A DNA stretch of 64,000 bases from JBCCEJ01 sp039030335 (GCA_039030335.1 JBCCEJ010000002.1:117887-181886), one strand, 5' to 3'. Counted from the first letter of the stretch, positions 17,076-25,312 are shown. Notes: a model not told the origin generated them from the sequence alone. A program made the numbers and translations.

Positions 17076-18026
17076 ATGCAATTCGGACTGGACGTAGGCA
17101 CTTACGGCGCACTCGCGACGCGCACGCACATTCTGGCGCTGGCGGAATTCGCCGAGCACTACCAATTCGCATCGGTGTGGCTCGCCGATCACATCGTGTT
17201 TCCGCGCGAGATCCAGTCGCGTTACCCGTACAGCCCAAGTGGTGCCTTTCCGGTCGACCCCGATCAACAGCTACTGGAACCGCTGGCCACCATGGGCGTG
17301 CTGGTCGGCGCCACGCGGCGCGTGCGGATCGGTACGGCCGTGCTGGTGATGCCGTACCGTCACCCGCTGTTGCTCGCGAAGATGCTGACGACGCTCGATC
17401 AGCTCTCGGGTGGACGCATCGTGCTGGGTGCCGGCGTCGGATGGCTGGAAGAAGAGTTCGCGGCGCTCGATACCGCACCGTTCGCGTCGCGCGGTCGGGT
17501 GACCGACGAGTACCTCGACTTCTTCAAGCGTGCCTGCGCAGGCGGGACCATTGAGAGTGATGGCGAGTTCTACCAGCTCGCGCCGGCGGCTCTTGTACCC
17601 GGCTCCGTCCAGCGACCGCACATCCCGGTCATGATCGGCGGTACGACGAATGTCGCATTGCGGCGCGTTGCGCGTATTGGAGACGGTTGGCTGTCAGTCG
17701 CCGTACCGATGGCCGCGATGCCCGATCGCCTCGCCGTGCTCGAGCGGGCTTGCGATGCCGGTAGCCGTGATTGGCGTGAGCTGGCGCTACACCACAAGCT
17801 GTTTATCAACATCGGCGAGCGCCGCGAGAGTGTGCACGGCGGACGCGAACCGGGTACCGGCAGCCTGGCTGAGGTACAAGACGACGTTGCGCGTCTGGCG
17901 GAACTCGGGTTCTCACATGTGATCGTGCGATACATCGGCAACGACGCGGCTTTGCAGCAAGATCAGTTGCTGACCTTTGTAAACGAAGTCATGCCGCTGT
18001 TTGCGCACGGTGCCAAACACGCATGA
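17076..18026 (+). CDS. Luciferase-like monooxygenase family oxidoreductase (F420- or FMN-linked)
   Basis: A 316-residue TIM-barrel protein of the LLM superfamily. It starts MQFGLDVGTYG and has LAEFAEHYQFASVWLADHIVFP, TRRVRIGTAVLVMPYRHPLLLAKMLTTLDQLSGGRIVLGAGVGWLEEEF, and HIPVMIGGTTNVALRRVARIGDGWL. This arrangement matches the group often annotated as F420-dependent (TIGR03619-like). Whether this organism makes F420 is not shown here, so FMN is equally possible. The frame is open upstream of 17076, but homology to the family N-terminus supports this ATG. The acyl-CoA dehydrogenase gene follows after 52 nt. Confidence 0.85.
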   Translation: MQFGLDVGTYGALATRTHILALAEFAEHYQFASVWLADHIVFPREIQSRYPYSPSGAFPVDPDQQLLEPLATMGVLVGATRRVRIGTAVLVMPYRHPLLLAKMLTTLDQLSGGRIVLGAGVGWLEEEFAALDTAPFASRGRVTDEYLDFFKRACAGGTIESDGEFYQLAPAALVPGSVQRPHIPVMIGGTTNVALRRVARIGDGWLSVAVPMAAMPDRLAVLERACDAGSRDWRELALHHKLFINIGERRESVHGGREPGTGSLAEVQDDVARLAELGFSHVIVRYIGNDAALQQDQLLTFVNEVMPLFAHGAKHA

Positions 18027-18078
18027 TCCTTTCAGTGGCACGGCGGCGCTGACGCGGCCGGCGAGGAGGCAAACAGCG

Positions 18079-19329
18079 GTGGATTTTTCATGGTCGGAGC
18101 GGGCGCTCGAGATCCGCGAGCAGGTCGAGACGTTTTTCGACGAGCGAGTCCTGCCACGTGACGCGGACTGGCATCGGGAAGTCGAAGTTGCAGGCAATCC
18201 GCATCCGGAGTTCCTGCAGGTGCTACAACGAGATGCGTTCGAGCTTGGTCTGTGGAATATGGCGCTACCTGCGTTGGCCGATGATGAACCTGGCACGCGC
18301 CTCAGCAATCTGGAGTTCGCCGCGGTGGCCGAGGTGCTGGGCAAGCTGTCGTGGGGGTCGCAGGTCTTCAACTGCCACGCGCCAGACGTACCGAACATGG
18401 AAATCCTGCAGATGTTCGGCACTCCAGAGCAGAAAGCCGAATTTCTCGAACCGCTGTTACATGCGCGCACCCGATCCGCATTTGCGATGACCGAACCGGG
18501 CGTGGCGTCGTCGGATGCCACGAACATCGCGACCCGCATCGAGCGGGTCGGCGATGAGTACGTGCTGAACGGGCACAAGTGGTTCGCGACTGGCGCCGGG
18601 AACCCGCGCTGCGCGTTCCTGATCGTGGTGGGTGTCACCGATCCGGACGCCGCGCGTGGCAAACGCCATTCGATGGTCATCGTGCCAACCTCCACGCCCG
18701 GGCTTCGCATCGTGCGCAACCTGCCCGTACTACACCACGTCGACACGGTGGCGCCGCACACCGAACTGGTGCTGGAAGACGTGCGAGTGCCCGTTTCTAA
18801 TCGGCTGGGTGATGAGGGCGGCGGTTTTCTGATCGGGCAGGAGCGGCTTGGCCCGGCGCGCGTACACCACTGCATGCGCGCGATCGGGCGTTGCGAAGTG
18901 CTGCTTGGCCTGATGCTGGAGCGCGCCGGACAGCGGCGCACCTTCGGTAAGCAACTGACCGAATACAGTTCGGTTCAGGATGCGATCGCCGAGTCGCGCC
19001 TCGAACTGGAGCAGGCGCGCCTGCTGGTGCAGCGCACGGCCTGGATGTTGGACCGGTCAGGCAACCACGCGGCGCGGCGTGATATTTCGCTCATCAAGGT
19101 GGCCGTCGCGCGGGCGTACTACAACATTGCCAACCGCGGTATCCAGATATTCGGCGCCATGGGGCTGACCGACGACGCCCCGTTCGCTTCGGCGCTGGCA
19201 CAGGCACGCGCATTTCGCGTCTACGATGGTCCGGACGAGGTGCACAACCGTACGGTATTCCGACTGGAAGCGCGGGAGCGCGCCGACGAGAACCTGTGGA
19301 ACCGGTATATTCTGGGGCCTCATCAATAG
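18079..19329 (+). CDS. Acyl-CoA dehydrogenase (ACAD10/11-like)
   Basis: A 416-residue flavoprotein with three-domain ACAD layout. The helical N-terminus WSERALEIREQVETFFDERVLP is followed by the FAD-contacting AFAMTEPGVASSDATNI, HKWFATGAGNPRC, QRRTFGKQLTEYSSVQDAIAES, and the C-terminal QIFGAMGLTDDAPFA...DGPDEVH. The DGPDEVH ending is characteristic of ACAD10/11-type enzymes. It would introduce a double bond into an acyl-CoA. I start it at a GTG (18079) because GAGGAGG at 18063-18069 is well placed. The open frame reaches 18001 but overlaps the upstream gene. A MaoC-fold gene follows. Confidence 0.9.
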   Translation: MDFSWSERALEIREQVETFFDERVLPRDADWHREVEVAGNPHPEFLQVLQRDAFELGLWNMALPALADDEPGTRLSNLEFAAVAEVLGKLSWGSQVFNCHAPDVPNMEILQMFGTPEQKAEFLEPLLHARTRSAFAMTEPGVASSDATNIATRIERVGDEYVLNGHKWFATGAGNPRCAFLIVVGVTDPDAARGKRHSMVIVPTSTPGLRIVRNLPVLHHVDTVAPHTELVLEDVRVPVSNRLGDEGGGFLIGQERLGPARVHHCMRAIGRCEVLLGLMLERAGQRRTFGKQLTEYSSVQDAIAESRLELEQARLLVQRTAWMLDRSGNHAARRDISLIKVAVARAYYNIANRGIQIFGAMGLTDDAPFASALAQARAFRVYDGPDEVHNRTVFRLEARERADENLWNRYILGPHQ

Positions 19330-19424
19330 CAGGAGCCTGTTTCTCTGATGGCGGAGGCGGGTCCGATGGATACTGCACCACAGCGTCGTAGCGCCGGGGT
19401 GCGGGCGAACAGGAGGAATCGATC

Positions 19425-20207
19425 ATGTCTGCAGCGCGCATTGACCTCGGGTTTGAGTACCCGACCTATACGGTGTGTATCGATCGTGAAACCCAGGCTG
19501 AGAAGCTCGACTGCTGTGGTATCGACCCGGCGACGTTCGGCGATCACGTCGACGTCACGCACCTCGCGATGGAAACGATTCTGGCCGGTCGCCGCGGCGG
19601 CGCCTCGATCAACGGCAGCGTGCACGTGTCGCAGGTGTTCGACCTTCGGGACCCGATTCGCCTCGGCGAAGAGCTCGAGTTAAGTGGTGCGGTCACCGGC
19701 GCCGAGCCAGCCGCGCGCGGCAAGATGGTGACCTGCAGTTTCCAGCTGAAGCGACCCGACGGATCGGTGCCGCTGGTGCTGGAGAGAAGCTCACTGCAAG
19801 CCGATCCGGATCGGATGGACGGTACGCCGCGCGCAAGATCCAAACCGCAGGAGCTGCCGGCGCTGACGCTCTTGTCCACGCATCAGCTGGAACCCGAAAA
19901 GGTCGCCCGCTATTCGAACGAAGCGGAAAACCTGATCCACTCCGAGCCAGAGGTCGCCAGGCAGTTCGGATTCAAGGCGCCGATCGCCGGCGGGCTGATG
20001 GCGGTGCGCTACATGCTGGCCGAGTTGCACAGCAAGGGCGTCGTGAACGAACTCAGGATGTCGGTCAGGTTCCGGCGGCCGATGTTCTGGGACGACGAAC
20101 TCAAGCTCAACGAAACGGCTGGTTCACCACGACAGTTCGTCATGCTGAGAAGCAGCGACGGGAAGATGGTGAATGACGCGACGATCGACCACGTCGGCTA
20201 TCAGTAA
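19425..20207 (+). CDS. MaoC-like hotdog-fold protein with altered active site
   Basis: A 260-residue protein with two hotdog-like halves. The first has INGSVHVSQVFDLRDPIRLGEEL. The second carries YSNEAENLIHSEPEVARQFGFKAPIAGG, clearly the hydratase-2 motif region (normally GDxNPIHxD, then GFxxPIAHG). Asn169 and His172 are kept, but the position of the catalytic Asp, five residues before the His, is Ala167, and the later His is Gly. Hydratase activity is therefore doubtful; ligand binding or a non-classical reaction is possible. A strong AGGAGG site precedes the ATG. It lies 95 nt after the acyl-CoA dehydrogenase gene and probably shares its transcript. Confidence 0.8.
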   Translation: MSAARIDLGFEYPTYTVCIDRETQAEKLDCCGIDPATFGDHVDVTHLAMETILAGRRGGASINGSVHVSQVFDLRDPIRLGEELELSGAVTGAEPAARGKMVTCSFQLKRPDGSVPLVLERSSLQADPDRMDGTPRARSKPQELPALTLLSTHQLEPEKVARYSNEAENLIHSEPEVARQFGFKAPIAGGLMAVRYMLAELHSKGVVNELRMSVRFRRPMFWDDELKLNETAGSPRQFVMLRSSDGKMVNDATIDHVGYQ

Positions 20208-20235
20208 GGCCGGCGTTGCTTAGCCGAGGCACTCC

Positions 20236-20610
20236 TCAGTTGCCGTCCTCGCGTGACAGATCTTCCGGCCTGAGTTCAACCGGTGCGCCATGCGGGGTGC
20301 GATGGTAGGCGTTTCTCCACGCATGTTCGCGGGCGTCGACTTCGGGCTGAACGATCTGGCCTGACTGCGCTAGCAACGCCTCGAGAGCCTCGATAACGCA
20401 CTCGTAGTAGAAGTTCTGCGCGTCTCCCGGAGGCTCCGGGCGTCGTCTCAGCGCAGCCCCCAGCGCTTGCGACCACGCGTCGCGGTCGAGCACGCCGGCA
20501 TCGATCAGCACATTGGCCGTCGCGAGCGCCTGGGCGTGCCACGAGGACTCAAACACGGGCCCGTCTTCGTCGTGCCGCGCGGCTGGCATCACGTCAGGCT
20601 GGTCGGTCAC
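20236..20610 (-). CDS. Nitrile hydratase accessory (activator) protein
   Basis: A 124-residue protein with the NHase accessory/beta-N-terminal-like pattern: DEDGPVFESSWHAQALATANVLIDAGVL and NFYYECVIEALEALLAQSG, then EHAWRNAYHRTPHGAPVEL. In cobalt nitrile hydratases such small proteins carry the metal-loaded alpha subunit into the apo-enzyme (self-subunit swapping). It follows the beta subunit gene by 15 nt, in the order alpha, beta, activator. The ORF starts at a GTG; a nearby in-frame ATG at 20589 is an alternative start. Confidence 0.85.
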   Translation of the reverse strand: MTDQPDVMPAARHDEDGPVFESSWHAQALATANVLIDAGVLDRDAWSQALGAALRRRPEPPGDAQNFYYECVIEALEALLAQSGQIVQPEVDAREHAWRNAYHRTPHGAPVELRPEDLSREDGN

Positions 20611-20625
20611 CCGCGGCGCCCGCGT

Positions 20626-21285
20626 TTACGCAGGCTCCAGGTAGCTTTCCCACAGATCCACCTGCACCCGGTCGTTCGCGCCTTCCGCGTCCGGCCAGAT
20701 GTCGCGCGCCGCAAACCCGACGGTGTACAGCGCCTCGGCGCGCTTGGTTCCGGCCGAGTTGTCGTCTGGCATGACGTGGTCGCCACGGTAATGCGTGACG
20801 GTGCCGGCGACGCCCCGGATGTACGCCGGCAGTCGCGTGTGGCCTGGGATACCGTGGGCTGAGGTTTGTACACGGTCTCCAACCGCGAACTGCGGCGCCT
20901 GACCGGCGTCGCCGTCGAACGTCTGCGCTGCACGAACGTTGGCGGGGATCTGTTCGAGAGTCAGTGGCGGGGCAAACGCCGTGGGCGATGGCCCTCCGGC
21001 CTTTTGTTGCGCAATCTCTTCGATGGATAGCAGGCCGGAATTGACCAGCATGGCCGCGTAAGTCTGCAGCCACTGGTCGTAGTACGGGCGCGTGAGGTAG
21101 TCGACCGGGTCGATCAATTCGCGGCAGTGCCGGAACCAGTCCAGGCTCCAGTCTGACGGGCGCCCCATCGTGCGAACGATGGCGAACACGCGCTCTTCCC
21201 AGTCGGCGTGGAAGCCTTCGTAGTCAGCGCTGACCTCGACCGGTCCAAAGCCCTCGCGCCCACCCAGATCGTGTATTCCATCCAT
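20626..21285 (-). CDS. nthB: Nitrile hydratase beta subunit
   Basis: A 219-residue beta subunit opening with the diagnostic MDGIHDLGGREGFGPV. The central FHADWEERVFAIVRTMG and the acid-rich linker lead to a C-terminal SH3-like barrel (VGDRVQTSAHGIPGHTRLPAYIRG...VGFAARDIWPDAEGANDRVQVDLWESYLEP). Both beta arginines that hydrogen-bond to the oxidised Cys ligands in the family are plausible within the HTRLPAYIRG region. It sits 3 nt after the alpha gene stop, indicating coupled translation. With alpha it hydrates nitriles to amides in the cytoplasm. Confidence 0.93.
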   Translation of the reverse strand: MDGIHDLGGREGFGPVEVSADYEGFHADWEERVFAIVRTMGRPSDWSLDWFRHCRELIDPVDYLTRPYYDQWLQTYAAMLVNSGLLSIEEIAQQKAGGPSPTAFAPPLTLEQIPANVRAAQTFDGDAGQAPQFAVGDRVQTSAHGIPGHTRLPAYIRGVAGTVTHYRGDHVMPDDNSAGTKRAEALYTVGFAARDIWPDAEGANDRVQVDLWESYLEPA

Positions 21286-21288
21286 GGT

Positions 21289-21924
21289 CTACGAGGCCCC
21301 CAGCGTGCGGTCGGTGCCGATCATGGAATTGCGCGTCACGAGGTTCGCGAGCTGTTCTTCAGAGAATTCGTCGGTTCCGGCCGGGCGCTCCGGCAGGACC
21401 ATGTAGCGAAGTTCGGAGGTACTGTCCCAGACCTGTACTGCCACGTCGGCGTCGAGTTCGACCCCGAACTCTCTCAACACGGTGCGCGGCTCGCGCACGG
21501 CGCGCGCCCGGTAAGCCGCTTCTTTGTACCACGCGGGCGGAATTCCGAGCACCGTGATCGGGTAACACGAGCACAGTGTGCAGACGACGAGGTGGTGCAC
21601 CTCGGGCGTATTTTCGAGCACCTTCAAATGTCCGCCGCCCTGACCTTCGAAACCGAACTCGGTCAGCGCGGCGGTGCCGTCTTCGAGCAGTCGGGTCTTG
21701 AATTCAGTGTCCGTCCAGGCGCGCGCCACCAGTGCGGCGCCGCGCTTCGGACCAACGCTGTCGGCATACACTTCAACCCACGCGTCGATCACGGCGGTGT
21801 CGACGATGCCCTTTTCGGCCAGCAGGCTTTCGAGCGCTTTCAGGCGCAGCGCCGGTTCCGGGGGCAGGTGAGAGTGCAATTCGCGGTGAATGGCGGCAAC
21901 GGCGTCGGAGTCGTGTGCTGACAT
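21289..21924 (-). CDS. nthA: Nitrile hydratase alpha subunit, cobalt type
   Basis: A 211-residue metal-bearing subunit. The metal claw VVCTLCSCYP lies at 113-122 (Cys115, Cys118, Ser119, Cys120). The CTLCSC form with Thr is typical of Co(III) enzymes, whereas Fe enzymes have CSLCSC. Downstream PPAWYKEAAYRARAVREPRTVL is also typical. The frame extends to a TTG 27 nt further out, but GAGGGA before the ATG at 21924 decides the start. No amidase gene lies near, so the amide product would be used or released elsewhere. A YciI-family gene lies upstream on the same strand. Confidence 0.94.
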   Translation of the reverse strand: MSAHDSDAVAAIHRELHSHLPPEPALRLKALESLLAEKGIVDTAVIDAWVEVYADSVGPKRGAALVARAWTDTEFKTRLLEDGTAALTEFGFEGQGGGHLKVLENTPEVHHLVVCTLCSCYPITVLGIPPAWYKEAAYRARAVREPRTVLREFGVELDADVAVQVWDSTSELRYMVLPERPAGTDEFSEEQLANLVTRNSMIGTDRTLGAS

Positions 21925-22044
21925 CTGGCGTCCCTCAGCAGATTGGGCCAATGTCCAGAGTGTACCAACTTCGCAGGCACCAGCTCTCCGGCGCCATTCG
22001 TCTGGTCGTGCCGTGGCACTCAGATTCGCTCACGACGGCACCTG

Positions 22045-22431
22045 TCACGTTACCCGTACGGACTGCGACGACAGGGCGACGTCAAGAGTCAGCCGCCCCT
22101 CGTTTACGAGCCAGCGACGGATTTCGAAGGTGCGCGCGCCGCTGAGATGCATCGGATCGGCCTCCGCCAGGGCCCTGGCCGCCTCCAACGATTCGGCTCG
22201 GTAGACGATCATCCCAGCTCCTTCCATGAGCTCGCCGGTTTGGTCTGAGACAGGACCCGCCATGACCAGATGGCCGGCCGCTTCCATCCTGGCCTGGTAG
22301 TCGAGATGGTCTGGCAGGTTGCCTTTGACCGCCTCGGGCGCGCCGCCTGGACGGCTCTGGACGACGTAGAGTTCCATGGCCAGAGCTCCGCGGGCTTGCG
22401 CCATGGTTTTGTACTCGTTCCAGCTCGGCAT
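22045..22431 (-). CDS. YciI family protein
   Basis: A 128-residue dimeric alpha/beta-barrel (ferredoxin-like) protein of the YciI group. Seen: MELYVVQSRPG (19-29), LPDHLDYQARMEAAGHLVMAGPVSDQTGEL, GAGMIVYRAESLEAARALAEADPMHLSGARTFEIRRWLV. The His in the HLDY segment and the Asp of the ADP segment are the conserved pair thought to act in this family. YciI proteins are small-molecule enzymes or binding proteins of mostly unknown role. TTGGAGAG precedes the ATG at 22431. The gene is upstream of, and parallel to, the nitrile hydratase genes (120-nt gap), so a shared transcript is possible but not evident. Confidence 0.85.
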   Translation of the reverse strand: MPSWNEYKTMAQARGALAMELYVVQSRPGGAPEAVKGNLPDHLDYQARMEAAGHLVMAGPVSDQTGELMEGAGMIVYRAESLEAARALAEADPMHLSGARTFEIRRWLVNEGRLTLDVALSSQSVRVT

Positions 22432-22527
22432 GGACTTCTCTCCAAAAAATCGATTTTATTTGACTGGCGTCACTATAGTCGGCACGCTTTAGCCATTCCA
22501 GAATGACTTGCTAAGGAGATCCGGACG
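22432..22527. promoter_or_regulatory. Divergent promoter region, yciI-like / FAH-hydrolase
   Basis: A 96-bp spacer between diverging genes contains the only AT-rich stretch for several kb (22445-22480), with TTGACT at 22460-22465 and TATAGT at 22474-22479 on the plus strand. Their 8-nt spacing is too short for them to work as a pair, so exact boxes cannot be called. Confidence 0.3.
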
Positions 22528-23382
22528 ATGCGTTTCATCGTGGCTCAAGTTGAAGGTGGGACGGCTGTCTACGTCGCCGACGGAGATGGCGCGGTCAACG
22601 TGAGCAGCGTCGACGCTACCCTGGGGAGCGATCTCGCAACAATTATCAGCCGCGGCCCGGATGGACTGGCGGCGGCTGCGCAGGCCGCGGCGAAAGGCCC
22701 GGCGGTTCCGGTCGAGAGCTTGACACCGGCGCTACCCCTCGAGGCCCCGGGCAAGGTCATCTGTCTGGGGCTCAACTACGCTGACCACGCTAAAGAAGGT
22801 GGGCATGAAGTGCCCGATTACCCCTCGCTGTTCATGCGTGGAATGACGTCTCTCATCCCAGCGGGAGCGCCGATGGTGCGTCCTGCCTGTTCGGAGCGGC
22901 TCGATTACGAGGTCGAGCTGATGGTGATCGTCGGCAAGCGAGGCCGTCACATTCAGGAGGCCGAAGCGCTCTCTCACGTGTTCGGTTACACGGTGTTCAA
23001 CGACGGCTCCGTGCGCGACTTTCAGCGCAAGACAGCTCAGTGGACACCCGGAAAGAACTTCGACGCGACTGGACCGGTCGGGCCGGTAGTCGTCACAGCC
23101 GATGAATTGCCGCCCGGAGCAGACGGACTACACGTGGAGTCCCGGCTCAACGGTCAGGTCATGCAGAGCGCGACAACGTCCGACATGCTGTTCAAGGTGG
23201 CGCCGACGCTCACGCTGCTCTCCGAGTTCTGTACCTTGGAACCTGGCGACATGATCGCGATGGGCACGCCCGAGGGTGTCGGCCACGCGCGCACGCCCCC
23301 GGTGTGGATGGGCCCTGGTGATGTTATCGAGGTTGAGGTGGAGGGCATCGGCGTGTGCCGTAGCCCGATAGTGGCGGAGTAG
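22528..23382 (+). CDS. Fumarylacetoacetate hydrolase (FAH) family protein
   Basis: A 284-residue FAH-fold enzyme. After a short N-terminal domain, the catalytic domain has KVICLGLNYADHAKEGG (75-91), LDYEVELMVIVG (the metal-binding ExE), FGYTVFNDGSVRDFQ, KNFDATGPVGPVVV, and PGDMIAMGTPEGVG. Members cleave or decarboxylate beta-diketo or oxalo compounds in ring-degradation and sugar-acid pathways (for example 2-keto-4-pentenoate hydratase or acylpyruvase types). AAGGAGAT sits ideally before the ATG. It leads a run toward the OsmC fragment, a TRAP importer and an intradiol dioxygenase, so a ring-cleavage product is a reasonable but unproven substrate. Confidence 0.9.
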   Translation: MRFIVAQVEGGTAVYVADGDGAVNVSSVDATLGSDLATIISRGPDGLAAAAQAAAKGPAVPVESLTPALPLEAPGKVICLGLNYADHAKEGGHEVPDYPSLFMRGMTSLIPAGAPMVRPACSERLDYEVELMVIVGKRGRHIQEAEALSHVFGYTVFNDGSVRDFQRKTAQWTPGKNFDATGPVGPVVVTADELPPGADGLHVESRLNGQVMQSATTSDMLFKVAPTLTLLSEFCTLEPGDMIAMGTPEGVGHARTPPVWMGPGDVIEVEVEGIGVCRSPIVAE

Positions 23383-23465
23383 GTCAGCCGAGCGGTGTCG
23401 TAGCACACCACGCCGACCGGCGCGCCCGGCGATGGGGCCGGCGCGCGGATGGAGGAGAATTCAGC

Positions 23466-23924
23466 ATGGGTCAGGTACGCATGAAGACGGTGGTCAAACT
23501 GAGGGCCAGCGCGGAGTGTGAGTCGCATTCGCGAAGCGATGTGAAGGTTCGGGAACTGACAACCGTCATCGATGAGCCGGCTGAACGGGGCGGGACGAAT
23601 GCCGGCGCCTCGCCAACGGAGACCGCACTGGCATCGCTAATCGGTTGTACGAATGTGATCGGCAACAAGTGTGCGGACTCTTTGGGAGTCGACATCGGCC
23701 ATCTGAGTATCGAAGTCGTCGCTGATTTTGACCGGCGCGGCGTGACCTAGCAGGAGGAGATCTCTGTCCCGTTTCCGCGCCTCGAACTCACGGTCACGGC
23801 GGACGGATCTGCTAGTCAGGAGGAACTCGATGCAGTCGCTGCGGAGGTGGCGAAGTTCTGCCCCGTGTCGATGCTGTTCCGGCAGGCAGGCACCGAGGTC
23901 GTCGAAGTCTGGCGCAAGGCGTGA
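23466..23924 (+). pseudogene. OsmC family protein interrupted by an in-frame TAG
   Basis: One reading frame of 153 codons covers a complete OsmC/Ohr-like protein, except that codon 95 (23748-23750) is TAG. The first part has ASPTETALASLIGCTNVIGNK with the first redox Cys. After the stop the same frame continues QEEISVPFPRLELTVTADG and ends EVAKFCPVSMLFRQAGTEVVEVWRKA with the second redox Cys. Length and conservation on both sides imply a single point change. The truncated product lacks the second Cys and should be inactive. TAG ends several neighbouring genes, so it is a normal stop here. Start ATG follows GGAGGAGAATT. A sequencing error is the main alternative. Confidence 0.85.
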
Positions 23925-24046
23925 ACGCCATGCCAGCTGGACCGGTTCCGGCTTCGGTCAAAGGGCAGCCGCGGCAAGCAACGCTGGGGCTGGCGCCTGC
24001 CGAACGTGAGGTCGAAGACCAATAACAACCCGCGTCATACCAGATC

Positions 24047-24059
24047 GCCCGTTTCGGGC
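24047..24059 (+). promoter_or_regulatory. Small hairpin directly before the dctP ribosome-binding site
   Basis: GCCCG (24047-24051) and CGGGC (24055-24059) pair across a TTT loop, ending one base before the GGAGG site (24061-24065) of the TRAP binding-protein gene. It could shield or stabilise the 5' end; five pairs is modest evidence. Confidence 0.3.
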
Positions 24060-24071
24060 AGGAGGCAAGCA

Positions 24072-25151
24072 ATGAAGAGCACAACCACAATCCTGGCCGC
24101 TGCACTGGGGCTTTCGCTGTCGTTCGGAGCATCCGTCGTGCACGCCACGAAGACCATCAAGATGGTGGCGATCGACGGATATCCGGCGAAGGCAATGTGG
24201 GTGAAGGAGTTCAGCAACTTCTTCATCCCGGAGGTCGACAAGCGTCTCGCCAAGACTGGTAACTACAAGATCGACTGGCAGGAAGCCTACGGCGGCACGA
24301 TCGTGAAGCCGAAGGGCGTGCTCGAAGGAATCAAGCTGGGGCTCGGCGATATTGGCATCGTCACCACTGTGTTCCACAACTCGAAACTGCCGAGTCAGGC
24401 GATCGCTTTCGTGACACCGTTTATCAGCACTGACGCACGGATTGTCGCCAAGGCCGTCGATGAGATTGCTCGCGAGTTTCCGCAGATGGGTCAGGAACTC
24501 GACAAGCAGAATCAGGTGTACCTCGCCACGGGCGTGGTGCTCGATACCTATCAGGTCTTCAGCCGCAAGCCCATTAGCAGTCTCGCCGACCTCGAAGGGG
24601 GCAAGGTTGCCGGTGCCGGGTTCAACCTGCGCTGGCTCGAAGGGATCAAGGGTGCGGCTGGTGTCCGCGGCGGATTGACGGACTTCTACAACATGCTGCA
24701 AACCGGTGTGGTCGACCATGCGATCCTTTGGCCGGAAGCGGCCAAGACGTTCAAGATCGCTGAAGTGGCTCCGCATATGTTGCAGGCCAACCTCGGTGCC
24801 GTTAACTCAAAGACCGTCACCGTCAACAAGGACTACTGGAAGAAACTCCCTGGCGAGGTCAAGTCGGTACTCAAAGAAGTTGCGGTGGCCTATAGAGATC
24901 ACGTAGCCGAGACCGCGATGGGTCGGGCCGCCTCCAGCCTGAAGCAGTTCAAGTCCTCCGGTGGATCGGTGGCGGCTATGAGTGCTGCCGATCGCGCGTC
25001 GTGGGCAGGTTCGATGCCGAATATCGCGGTCCAGTGGGCCAGGCAACTCGATGGCAAGGGCGCGCCGGGCTCAGATATGTTGAAGGCCTACATCGCGAAG
25101 CTGAAAGCGGCTGGTCAACAGCCGGTGCGGGACTGGGCCGCCGAACTCTAA
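24072..25151 (+). CDS. TRAP transporter substrate-binding protein (DctP type)
   Basis: A 359-residue periplasmic binding protein. The first 25 residues form a Sec signal peptide (charged KS start, TTILAAALGLSLSFGASV core, cleavage after VHA). The mature part has WVKEFSNFFIPEVDKRL, GGTIVKPKGVLEGIKLGLGDIGIV, and DLEGGKVAGAGFNLRWLEGIKGAAG, matching DctP-fold proteins whose conserved Arg binds a ligand carboxylate. GGAGG at 24061-24065 fixes the ATG at 24072 although the frame is open earlier. It is the first gene of a complete TRAP set with small and large permeases. The ligand is probably an organic acid, perhaps aromatic given the downstream dioxygenase. Confidence 0.92.
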   Translation: MKSTTTILAAALGLSLSFGASVVHATKTIKMVAIDGYPAKAMWVKEFSNFFIPEVDKRLAKTGNYKIDWQEAYGGTIVKPKGVLEGIKLGLGDIGIVTTVFHNSKLPSQAIAFVTPFISTDARIVAKAVDEIAREFPQMGQELDKQNQVYLATGVVLDTYQVFSRKPISSLADLEGGKVAGAGFNLRWLEGIKGAAGVRGGLTDFYNMLQTGVVDHAILWPEAAKTFKIAEVAPHMLQANLGAVNSKTVTVNKDYWKKLPGEVKSVLKEVAVAYRDHVAETAMGRAASSLKQFKSSGGSVAAMSAADRASWAGSMPNIAVQWARQLDGKGAPGSDMLKAYIAKLKAAGQQPVRDWAAEL

Positions 25152-25163
25152 CGCAGTGTCCGG

Positions 25164-25183
25164 GGGCGGCCGCCTGGCCGCCC
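25164..25183 (+). other. Perfect 8-bp hairpin after the TRAP binding-protein gene
   Basis: GGGCGGCC (25164-25171) and GGCCGCCC (25176-25183) pair fully around a 4-nt loop, 12 nt past the dctP-type stop and upstream of the permease genes. No T-run follows. It probably stabilises the binding-protein mRNA or partly terminates transcription. Confidence 0.55.
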
Positions 25184-25312
25184 GCCGCCTGTCCAACATC
25201 GCGCTTACCCCAGGAGCCAGGGCACCAGCGCAAATTCCCAGTCGACCCCGCCGGTTGCTTGCAAGGGTCTGCGTGAAACGACCGACGGCACCGAACGACG
25301 ACTCGACATGTC

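Noticed and set aside
23417..23446. Two CCGGCGCGC copies 21 bp apart upstream of the OsmC gene
   Set aside because: The sequence is low-complexity GC and common in such DNA. The two-turn spacing is suggestive but not enough on its own.
23748..23750. TAG in the OsmC gene as pyrrolysine or a recoded amber
   Set aside because: TAG ends several intact neighbours (for example at 3964, 12514, 19329 and 23382), OsmC proteins do not carry pyrrolysine, and no pyl genes are visible.
23930..24025. Possible 31-residue ORF between OsmC and dctP
   Set aside because: No good ribosome site, no recognisable motif, and composition close to background.
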